Below, in pieces: positions 53,291 through 61,024 of a stretch of 64,000 nucleotides of DNA. Origin of the DNA: Hymenobacter sp. GOD-10R (lineage in GTDB: Bacteria; Bacteroidota; Bacteroidia; Cytophagales; Hymenobacteraceae); contig NZ_CP141189.1 of NCBI RefSeq assembly GCF_035609205.1, positions 1 to 64,000 on the forward strand, read 5' to 3'. The notes under the pieces are model-generated. The model worked only from the letters and a program-made list of their open reading frames with translations, did no database searches and had not been told where the DNA came from. The translations under genes and the position numbers were made by a program. Each line of letters opens with the position of its first letter. Positions within the stretch are counted from its first letter, which is position 1.

Positions 53291-54181
53291 GCTTCTGAGG
53301 CTGGCGATTAGCGTTGCTAGGGTTGTAGTCTGCTATCCACGTGGGCTAGGTGTCTTGTCCTGAAATGGAATGACAGGTTTTACCAGTTTTGTTGGTTCAG
53401 GTAGCCTCCTTTAAGTGAACAACTGGCCGCTTGAGAAAAGGGGCAGTTGGGAGCGGTGGAAGGGCCTGAAAATGGTTCAGTAAAGTTGTACAGTTAGCTG
53501 AGTACAAACTTCTTCTCTCTTCGATGAGAAAGGTGTACTATAGAGAAGGGAGATTGGCTAGGCCCGTGTGTTCTCCCATGATCAGAACTCCGGCTTGTAG
53601 ACTTCACCTAGGCCGGGTGCGCACATCTACTAAGAGAAAGTCTTCGGCGCCAAAGGCCTGACCACTTCTCCAATTTGAACAATTCAATTAAGTAAGAAAC
53701 ATCAACCAGTTACTCGCTTTTACAAGGTGCAACGTATCTCAAAAGTCACAAGCGTGAAGATACACGAACATAGTTTCGTGGGATAAGGTAACAAGACGGT
53801 TTGATGGGTAGGTTAGCGAAGATTTTCGGCGGGACCAGCGCGTCGCCGGAAAACGTCGTTTTTAGTAAGCAAGTGGCGGTCAAGTAAAAAGTACCCTTTC
53901 GCGTTCAGATAAGCGCCCTTGCTTGTCGTCTCCTCACTCAATGAGTCACTTTCAAGCTGCTTAGTGAGATAATGAGAGTCTTACCGCAATTTTTCGCCCC
54001 GTTGTAACTAGCGCCCTAGGATCAGGCGTTCTAGAGCTCGACGGTAATGGCTGTTGCCAATACTATCGAGCTCTAGAACGCCTGATTTTCGTTCAGTAAA
54101 TGGAATGAGGTCACAGCACTAGGGTGCAGACGAGAATGCTAGCACTAAAGAACAAGTTGCGAGTAGGTTGATAACAGAAGT
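53291..54181. other. 890-bp gap ahead of the defence island
   Basis: No intact gene is seen. A 27-codon plus-strand frame near 53802-53885 (MGRLAKIFGG) and a ~55-codon minus-strand frame near 53810-53970 without an ATG (GAYLNAKGYFLLDRHLLTK) may be remnants. The one clear structure is the 21-bp inverted repeat at 54021-54086. Confidence 0.4.
54021..54086. repeat. 21-bp perfect inverted repeat, 24-bp loop
   Basis: Arms 54021-54041 and 54066-54086 match perfectly; the left arm starts ATCAGGCGTTCTAG. It lies between the DUF2254 gene (plus) and kwaB (minus), both of which end towards it, so it could be a shared terminator with its T-run (GATTTTC) on the right. Confidence 0.6.
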
Positions 54182-55243
54182 TTATACTACTGTTCGCTTC
54201 TTTCGCGAAGCATTATATAGATAACCAGTTTGGTCGCTTTCTAAGAAGGCATCATCAAGCAGATCAGCTAACAATTTAGCATCCTGCACGCATGACAGGC
54301 TGATGTTGCCTGCTGCATCTAAGGGAAGCCGTTTGCTGTGCTTTTGAGCAGTAGCCAACATTTTAGCCAAGCGCCCGGAATCGATGGTGGTGAGTAGGCC
54401 CCGGTTGCTAAGCTGAATGAGACGGTTGCGAAACAGAGAGTTTTTGGCGCAGGCTTCGGCTAGGTGCTCCAGGCCGCTAATTCCACTAGTGGCAGTCATA
54501 GTGGTAATAATTTCCTCAGCGCGTTGCTGATATTGCTCGTCTAGGCCGGCAATTTGCTCAAACTTATCTTTGTCAAAAATGTAAAACTGATCCTGATGAA
54601 ACAGGCAGTTGATGTAGCACTCGAAAATGAAGGTAGGTCCCGTGAGCAGGTGTAGCTGGGTATTGGACGTGAAATTTAGTACACGCTTTTTGGCATCAAG
54701 GCCCGCGATACGGGAAGATGAGTAGCGCTGGAAGCACCAGAAGGGTGCATGGGCGGGGTCGTCTGGTTGAAATTTGACGCAGTAGGCCCATACCTGAGGG
54801 AGAATACTCTCGGCATTATCGCGAGTGAGGCGAGGCTCGTCGGCCCCAGTCTGCTGACTGAGGGAGGCCGATTCACCAGTCATGGTATCAATCAGATTGC
54901 GGAAAGCGCCGACATCGCCTTGGCGGGGGCTGCGGAAGACTATACGATTTTCTTCGGCTGGAAATACCTCAAAAGGAGTAAGCTCGTAATTCTGGTCTAC
55001 AAACGTAGCCATGCGCACGTTCACGCGGTCCAGCACGAAGGTTTGGAGTTCTGCGTCGGCATCAACACGGTAAGGTTGAAAGTCAAACCGATTGTAGGCT
55101 CGGCTCCGCACAGGCACTCCTGGCTTTAGCTGGCGCGTTATCAGATAAATCTGAACGTGGCGGGGCTGAAACTGTCGGATGTCAGCTACCAAATCAACTA
55201 ACCCGTAATCGTCGGGAGTAGGCGTAGCAGAAGGAATTGGCAT
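54182..55243 (-). CDS. kwaB: KwaB, Kiwa anti-phage system (DUF4868)
   Basis: The 353-residue protein is a DUF4868 match: the middle has FIFECYINCLFHQDQFYIFD and FEQI (~215-245, in pieces), the C-terminus has LLDDAFLESDQTGYLYNAS. KwaB binds DNA and acts with KwaA against phage (role from the known Kiwa system). The start codon is 12 bp after the kwaA stop. The length is slightly above that of characterised KwaB proteins, with a longer N-terminus. Confidence 0.88.
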   Translation of the reverse strand: MPIPSATPTPDDYGLVDLVADIRQFQPRHVQIYLITRQLKPGVPVRSRAYNRFDFQPYRVDADAELQTFVLDRVNVRMATFVDQNYELTPFEVFPAEENRIVFRSPRQGDVGAFRNLIDTMTGESASLSQQTGADEPRLTRDNAESILPQVWAYCVKFQPDDPAHAPFWCFQRYSSSRIAGLDAKKRVLNFTSNTQLHLLTGPTFIFECYINCLFHQDQFYIFDKDKFEQIAGLDEQYQQRAEEIITTMTATSGISGLEHLAEACAKNSLFRNRLIQLSNRGLLTTIDSGRLAKMLATAQKHSKRLPLDAAGNISLSCVQDAKLLADLLDDAFLESDQTGYLYNASRKKRTVV

Positions 55244-55255
55244 ACAGCGAATAGA

Positions 55256-55867
55256 TTAAACCAAACCAAAATAAAGGCGGGGGCCCACCGGATAGATACG
55301 AATCAAATCGTCAGCTTCGAGATAGCGATTGTTGATGATGAGCATTCCGGTTTTCGGCACTGCAGAAGCATCTTTAAAATCAACCTCATACAACGAATAA
55401 CGCAAAGTAAGCAGCGGGTTGATGAGCAGAAGCGTAGAATGGATGTAAATCTGGTACACTAAGCCAAGTAATAGAACAGTGGCTGCATTCTCGTATAAGG
55501 TCTTATAGCTTTGAAATAGGAAGGGAATGATGTAACTACCGATATAGCCAATGGCTTCGCTGTTACGGTTACGCACAGCTACCAGTCGAATGGGGTTGCC
55601 GTTGTTTACAGTACGTTGGCGAAGCAGATGTAAAAAGTAGATTAATCCAATTAGACTATTTGCTATCACAATTAGCAAAATTGTTGAGAGCAAATAATTG
55701 GTGGCCCAGATTTTTAGCGCAACTAAGTTAAAGCCGCCCCAATGCAGAAAATCAGGATTATCATTGAGCTGTTTAAAGGCGATAAGACCAAAAAGGGGGG
55801 CATAAGAGGTCGCAAACAGCGTAAAGCGGAACAGGCCGGAAAGCGAATGCTGACTAGAAGCGGCCAT
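55256..55867 (-). CDS. kwaA: KwaA, Kiwa membrane protein
   Basis: The 203-residue protein has four membrane helices (~14-32, 48-78, 105-130, 135-155) with SYAPLFGLIAF and EAIGYIGSYIIPFLFQ, and a cytoplasmic C-terminus of ~50 residues. This is the layout of KwaA, which senses phage at the membrane and releases KwaB. It is the first gene of the pair; the 21-bp palindrome at 56005 lies ~140 bp upstream. Confidence 0.87.
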   Translation of the reverse strand: MAASSQHSLSGLFRFTLFATSYAPLFGLIAFKQLNDNPDFLHWGGFNLVALKIWATNYLLSTILLIVIANSLIGLIYFLHLLRQRTVNNGNPIRLVAVRNRNSEAIGYIGSYIIPFLFQSYKTLYENAATVLLLGLVYQIYIHSTLLLINPLLTLRYSLYEVDFKDASAVPKTGMLIINNRYLEADDLIRIYPVGPRLYFGLV

Positions 55868-56004
55868 AAGTAATAGAAGGTGAGACGCGTGAAGCTGCGG
55901 TATAAGGGTAAGTTAACAAGTATTATCTAAAATAGTTAGTAACTAAGTGTGTCCACTGCGAAAGAATTGCTTAATCGGATCTACTTCTAAGTATCGGTTA
56001 TAAA

Positions 56005-56064
56005 TAACTGGGTAAAGAACTTCATTCTGAGCGTAGTCGAAGCATGAAGTTCTTTACCCAGTTA
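56005..56064. repeat. 21-bp perfect inverted repeat between hsdM and kwaA
   Basis: Arms 56005-56025 and 56044-56064 match perfectly and enclose 18 bp with TCTGAGCGTAGTCGAAGC. This loop sequence is, as I recall, part of a dispersed repeat of Hymenobacter-type genomes. It lies 20 bp after the hsdM stop and may end that transcript. Confidence 0.7.
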
Positions 56065-56083
56065 CTGTATTGCTATTGTCTAG

Positions 56084-57691
56084 TTAAATGAGTGGGAGGC
56101 CCAACTCCTGCAAAAATTGGTTATGCCGACGGGCGGCCTCGGCAGCCTGCTGCTCAATGAGTACCAGCTGCTGGTGCACGGCCTGCAGGTCAATTTCCTC
56201 GGAAGCAGTGGCGGTGCTCACGTAGCGCGAGATGTTGAGATTGTAGCCATTCTGGTCAATCTCGGTCATCGGCACGCGGCGGGCGTAGCGGTCTTCTTCA
56301 CTCCGTTCGCGGTAAGTAGCTACTATTTTGTCGATGTCGGACTGGCGCAAGAAATTCTGGCGCTTGCCTTTCTCGAAGTACTCGCTGGCGTTGATGAAGA
56401 GCACGTCGTCGGGCTTCTTACATTTCTTGAGTACCAGGATACAAACGGGGATGCCGGTACTGAAGAACAGGTTGGCGGGTAGGCCGATGACGGTATCAAT
56501 GTGGCCGTCCTTAAGCAGCTTGGTGCGAATGCGCTCCTCGGCCCCGCCCCGGAATAGCACGCCGTGGGGCAGGATAATGGCCATCGTGCCCTCGGAACTG
56601 AGGAAGTGGAAGGCATGCAGTAGGAAAGCAAAGTCGGCAGCCGACTTGGGGGCGAGGCCATAGCTCTTGAAGCGAAAATCTTCGCCTAGGGCGTCGGTGG
56701 GCTCCCAGCGATACGAAAAGGGCGGATTGGCCACAATGGCGTCGAACTCCATCTTTCTGGCCGGGTTCCGCTCGTTGAGCAGGTCCCAATCATTTTTGAG
56801 GGAGTCGCCGTGGTGAATGTCGAACTCGGTGTCCTTCACACCGTGGAGCAGCATATTCATGCGCGCCAGGTTATAGGTGGTGATGTTCTTTTCCTGGCCA
56901 TAAATCTTGCCGATGCCGTGCGGGCCCATGTGCTTACGCACGTTGAGCAGCAGCGAGCCTGAGCCACAGGTAATATCCAGCACCCGCTCTAGCTTAGCGC
57001 GCTTGCCAGCGGCGGGGTTCTGGCTGTCAAGCACCACGATGTCGGACAGGATGGTGGAGATGGGCTGGGGCGTGTAGAACTCGCCGGCCTTCTTGCCGCC
57101 GCCGGCCGCAAACTGGCCGATGAGGTACTCGTAGGCATCGCCCAGGGTGTCAGCATCGGTTGAGAAGTCGCGGATGCCTTCCGAGATTTTCTGAATGACG
57201 GTGCAGAGCTTGGCGTTGCGCTCGGCGTAAGTGCGCCCGAGCTTGTCGGAATTGAGGTTGATTTCGGAAAACAGACCCTGGAAGGTGCTGTCGAAAGATT
57301 CGTTTTCGATGAACTTGAAGCCTTCGCCGAGGGTCTTCAGCAACTCGTCGTTCTGGGTACGGGCTAGCTCAGCGATGTGGCTCCAGAGGTGCTGGGGCTC
57401 AATTACGTAGTGCACGCGGCGGCGCATGAGCTGCTCAAACTCGGGCACATCGGCCGCGTTGGCGGCGTACCATACGGCCAGTGGCGCGCGCTGGTCGCCG
57501 GTGGGCAGGGCGGGGTAGTCGGTGCCCAGCTCCTTGCGGGCGGCGGTTTCGTAGTTGTCGGAGAGGTAGCGCAGAAAGAGGAACGACAGCATGTAATCGC
57601 GGAAGTCGTCGGCGTTCATCGCGCCCCGCAGTTGGTCGGCAATGGCCCAGAGTGTTTTACCTAATTGTTGGCTTTGTTGTTGGGTACTCAT
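56084..57691 (-). CDS. hsdM: Type I restriction-modification methyltransferase HsdM
   Basis: The 535-residue enzyme has the N-terminal HsdM helical domain (~5-150), then FYTPQPIS and LDITCGSGSLLLN (SAM-binding, ~205-250), and the catalytic NPPF in IVANPPFSYRW near 325. It methylates adenine in the recognition site. It is the last gene of the operon, 2 bp after the ATPase gene. Confidence 0.95.
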   Translation of the reverse strand: MSTQQQSQQLGKTLWAIADQLRGAMNADDFRDYMLSFLFLRYLSDNYETAARKELGTDYPALPTGDQRAPLAVWYAANAADVPEFEQLMRRRVHYVIEPQHLWSHIAELARTQNDELLKTLGEGFKFIENESFDSTFQGLFSEINLNSDKLGRTYAERNAKLCTVIQKISEGIRDFSTDADTLGDAYEYLIGQFAAGGGKKAGEFYTPQPISTILSDIVVLDSQNPAAGKRAKLERVLDITCGSGSLLLNVRKHMGPHGIGKIYGQEKNITTYNLARMNMLLHGVKDTEFDIHHGDSLKNDWDLLNERNPARKMEFDAIVANPPFSYRWEPTDALGEDFRFKSYGLAPKSAADFAFLLHAFHFLSSEGTMAIILPHGVLFRGGAEERIRTKLLKDGHIDTVIGLPANLFFSTGIPVCILVLKKCKKPDDVLFINASEYFEKGKRQNFLRQSDIDKIVATYRERSEEDRYARRVPMTEIDQNGYNLNISRYVSTATASEEIDLQAVHQQLVLIEQQAAEAARRHNQFLQELGLPLI

Positions 57692-57693
57692 AC

Positions 57694-58785
57694 TTATGTA
57701 GTGGCTGCGCTTGCTTCCGGAAAGATTTCCGGATTGAAGCGGTAATTGGCCATGAAGTCGGCCAGAATGCGGCGGAAATATTCCTGGTTTTCGGGCTGCA
57801 TTTCCCGAGGCTCAAACAGCGAATAGTTGCCGTGGCTCAGGATGTTGATGATGCGGGCGTGCACGATGCCCTCTGGGTCGTCGTTGGTCTGCCGGATGCA
57901 GGCCGAAAAGTTGCTGAATCCGTGGAAGCTAGCCGTTTTCTCTAGAATACCGCGCAGGATATTGAAGTGATAGGTGTACAGCTTGCCATCGGGGGCAGTA
58001 GCGGCCTGATGCAGGTCGCGGATAAGGGAAACGTGATGAAAGAACGGAGTTTCGGTCGTGTCGCGCACCGTGTAGGAGCCATCGACGGCATTGCGGCTCA
58101 GGAAGTACTTGACCGCGCTCTTCAACTCGTTGCACATCACGTTGAAGAAAAGCGTGTGGTGCGAGGAAATGACGGTTTTGAGGGTATGGCTGCCTTTGAG
58201 CAATTGGGCTAGGTGGCTTGCCACGGCAATGGCATTGTTGTCATCGAGCGACGAAATAGGGTCATCGATGTAGAGATATTTCACCCAGCTGTAGGGGCCT
58301 GCTTCGTCGCCATCAATGGCTAGCTGCGCCACTGCTAGAAAGAAGCACCAGATGAAAATATTTTCCTCGCCCCGGCTGACCTTGATGAAGTCGACGCGCT
58401 CCGTGGCCTCCTCCACCCGGACATCGCGGTGAAAGTGGACGAAGCCTCCGTCGTAGTCGATGGTGAAGTCGAAATCGGCGTAGCGCTGCAGGAGTGGGCG
58501 GATGCGGTTGTCCATCTCCAGCTCCCGCAGCCCGTTGAAGAAGCGCGACTCGGTGTTCAGCTCTAACCGGCGCTCAGTGTCGTTTTCTAGGTCATTGTGC
58601 CAGGAAAACAAGTCTTCTGTAAAGGCATTGAAGTAGAGCGTATCGGCCGATTCGACAGTTTTCCCCAAATCTTTGAACGCCCCCGATAGGCGCGTTTTGC
58701 CCGTGCCGTTGTAGGCATACAGCAGCACGTACTTCTTCGTCGCCAGCGTGGCGCGCAGTTGGGTTGCCAGTTCGGTTAGGTTCAT
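57694..58785 (-). CDS. ABC-type ATPase with PrrC-like C-terminus, in the hsd operon
   Basis: The protein has 363 residues. Walker A AYNGTGKT lies at 24-31, the ABC signature-like SRGEEN at 137-142, Walker B YLYIDDP at 170-176 and the H-loop HH at 209-210. The C-terminal part carries Arg278-x3-Glu282 (in RGILEK) and His318 (in RIINILSHGN). This R-x3-E ... H order recalls the anticodon-nuclease triad of PrrC (Arg320, Glu324, His356) and R-x6-H of HEPN RNases. PrrC also sits in type I operons. An alternative is a non-nuclease ATPase of the RloA type. The nuclease call is inference. Confidence 0.65.
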   Translation of the reverse strand: MNLTELATQLRATLATKKYVLLYAYNGTGKTRLSGAFKDLGKTVESADTLYFNAFTEDLFSWHNDLENDTERRLELNTESRFFNGLRELEMDNRIRPLLQRYADFDFTIDYDGGFVHFHRDVRVEEATERVDFIKVSRGEENIFIWCFFLAVAQLAIDGDEAGPYSWVKYLYIDDPISSLDDNNAIAVASHLAQLLKGSHTLKTVISSHHTLFFNVMCNELKSAVKYFLSRNAVDGSYTVRDTTETPFFHHVSLIRDLHQAATAPDGKLYTYHFNILRGILEKTASFHGFSNFSACIRQTNDDPEGIVHARIINILSHGNYSLFEPREMQPENQEYFRRILADFMANYRFNPEIFPEASAATT

Positions 58786-60011
58786 GCCTCAGTGGCCGTA
58801 AGAGCAGGAAACAGGCCCTGCATTAGGCCTTTTTTGTGGAGTTTGAGTGCTTGTATTTTTTGAGTTTGCGCGGTGATGCGGTCATCGATGGATGAAAGGC
58901 ACTCAACTATTCTTTCTTGTTCGGCTGGAGATGGAATAAAAACCGGAAATTGCTTTAATTCAGAGGTATCAAGTTTCCCTGCACCAATTCCAGTAGCACT
59001 GACTTTACTAAGCAATAAGCTTTCAGATGAAACCAGATAGTATAGCAAATACAATGGAGCAATGCTCTTGTCAAGATGCAAGGCCTTCACATCTTGGTTA
59101 AAAGCAACTTCCCTTGCAGTAATTCCCATAGGAATGCGTTTGAAAAGCATACTTCCACGAACAAGTAGAAGCAATACACCTTCGCCTACAATGGCTGCGC
59201 CGGCTTTTTTTGCAACGTCTGTTATATATAGCTCTGACTTGTCAATAACATAATCGTGCATTGACGAGGCGCTAACCCAAGGTGTATCTCCGTCCCAATA
59301 TTCGGGTTTATCTTTAGATGGGGTGCCACCGGAGCTAAATGTTGCAATATCCCCCAACGTCTTCTCTTCCCACTCCTCCGAATCTTGAAACTCCGGAAAC
59401 CGCACCTTCGGCACCGTTTCTCCTTCGGCGGGAAAGAGTCCCTGCATCAGGCCCCGCTTATGAGCTTGAAGGGCAGCTAGCTTGGCGCTTTGTGCGGTTA
59501 TAAGGTCGTCGAGGGACGAAAGGGCATCAGCTATTTTTTGCTGTTCGGCTCGTGTTGGAGCAACTGGAACGGGAATCGTTTTAAGTTTTCCTAGTGTAAG
59601 CTTAGGAGGCGCTGCACCTGTAACGTACGGGGCTAGGTTAAGCTTTACTAAATACTTCTCAAGAAGAATTTCATTTATCTCTCTCGGCCGCAAAACGTGA
59701 GCATGATTATTAACCCAGTATTTGCCAGCTACGATAAATGCTGTGTCTTCAAATGCACCCCATTTAGCCCCATCTTCACCGACCAACAGTAATCTTTCAT
59801 CAAAGATGAAATCCTTGACATAGTCGACAATACCGCTCGCACCATAATAAGGGTATTGTCCCTTCTCTCTAAAGCTGCCTGTAATGGGTTTGCGGCGGTT
59901 GTTCAAAACTTCACAAACATCTCCAAGAGCCTTCTCTTCCCATTCTCCCACCCCCCGGAACTCCGGAAATCTCAGTTTCGGCAGCGCCGTCTTCTTCGTT
60001 TCGTTACTCAT
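58782..60011 (-). CDS. hsdS: Type I restriction specificity subunit HsdS
   Basis: The ATG at 60011 gives 409 residues; the longer frame from 60173 runs into the upstream gene. Two target-recognition domains, each begun by LRFPEF or VRFPEFQ and ended by HKRGLMQGLFP or HKKGLMQGLFP, are separated by the central conserved helix. The start overlaps the DUF1016 stop by 4 bp and the stop overlaps the ATPase start by 4 bp. The second half is more AT-rich, as is usual for exchangeable domains. Confidence 0.93.
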   Translation of the reverse strand: MSNETKKTALPKLRFPEFRGVGEWEEKALGDVCEVLNNRRKPITGSFREKGQYPYYGASGIVDYVKDFIFDERLLLVGEDGAKWGAFEDTAFIVAGKYWVNNHAHVLRPREINEILLEKYLVKLNLAPYVTGAAPPKLTLGKLKTIPVPVAPTRAEQQKIADALSSLDDLITAQSAKLAALQAHKRGLMQGLFPAEGETVPKVRFPEFQDSEEWEEKTLGDIATFSSGGTPSKDKPEYWDGDTPWVSASSMHDYVIDKSELYITDVAKKAGAAIVGEGVLLLLVRGSMLFKRIPMGITAREVAFNQDVKALHLDKSIAPLYLLYYLVSSESLLLSKVSATGIGAGKLDTSELKQFPVFIPSPAEQERIVECLSSIDDRITAQTQKIQALKLHKKGLMQGLFPALTATEA

Positions 60012-61024
60012 TGGTTGTCGTTGTTGGCCGGCAGCTCGCGGCTTAGGATTTCGTGCAGGTGAGCCTGCAACAGTTTTTTGTCGGGTAGTTGGAGTTGGTA
60101 CTGGGCGATAAGCGCGGGCGAGAGTTGGCGCGAGAGGGCGTACTCTACCACTTCCTCGTCTTTGTCGCGGCACAGCAGCACTCCGATACTAGGGTTTTCG
60201 TGCGGCTTTTTCACATCGCGGTCGAGCGCTTCGAGGTAAAAGTTAAGCTGGCCCAAGTGTTCGGGCGAAAATTTCGTCACTTTTAGCTCGAAGGCCACCA
60301 GTGCCGCCAAGCCCCGGTGAAAAAACAGTAGGTCAAGGTAAAAATCTTGGTTACCCACTTGCAGCCGATATTCCTCGCCCACGAAGATGAAGTCGCTGCC
60401 CAGCTCCAGGATGAACGCCTTCATGCGGTGGAGCAGAGCGCGTTGCAGGTCTGCTTCGCCGTGTTCTTCGGGCAGGCCCAAGAATTCAAGGACGTAATTG
60501 TCTTTAAACACGCCCTGAATGTCCGGATGTAATCCGCTCACCACTGGTGAGAGTTTTGCTCCTAGCTTGCTACGCTCGAATTGCGCGGCATCTAGCTGGC
60601 GTTCCAATTCCCGCTTATTCCACTTCTCCGCCACCATGGCTCGCAGATAATATGCCCGTTCCTCCCGGCTTTTACAGCGCGAGAAGATAATGGTGTTGTG
60701 CGTCCAGGGCAATTCTCTCACCAGTGGTGAGAGAATTGCGTCTCCCTCGTAGGTCTCGTAGAATTGCTTCATGCGCCACAGGTTTTTGTCGCTAAAGCCC
60801 TTTATCTCCGGCGCGTGCTGGGCAATATGGCGGGCCAGCTCGGCTACCACGCCTTTGCCCCAGGCCTCTCGGTGCACTTTCTGGCTGATAACCTGGCCCA
60901 CTGACCAGTACAATTCCATAAGGGCGGTATTAGCCTGCGCAAACACCGCTTGCCGCGTCTGCCGAATGCGGTACAGCAGCTCGTCAAATGCCGGCTGGTT
61001 GTCGGTCGCAAGGCTACTACTCAT
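60008..61024 (-). CDS. DUF1016 / YhcG-like PD-(D/E)XK nuclease
   Basis: The 338-residue protein has the DUF1016 N-terminal domain (~5-150) with YWSVGQVISQKV and a PD-(D/E)XK core at ~220-260 (FYLDLLFFHRGL, then VAFELK). Such genes lie in or near type I systems and may act on foreign DNA or assist recombination. It overlaps hsdS by 4 bp and hsdR by 8 bp, so it is part of the operon. Confidence 0.9.
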   Translation of the reverse strand: MSSSLATDNQPAFDELLYRIRQTRQAVFAQANTALMELYWSVGQVISQKVHREAWGKGVVAELARHIAQHAPEIKGFSDKNLWRMKQFYETYEGDAILSPLVRELPWTHNTIIFSRCKSREERAYYLRAMVAEKWNKRELERQLDAAQFERSKLGAKLSPVVSGLHPDIQGVFKDNYVLEFLGLPEEHGEADLQRALLHRMKAFILELGSDFIFVGEEYRLQVGNQDFYLDLLFFHRGLAALVAFELKVTKFSPEHLGQLNFYLEALDRDVKKPHENPSIGVLLCRDKDEEVVEYALSRQLSPALIAQYQLQLPDKKLLQAHLHEILSRELPANNDNQ

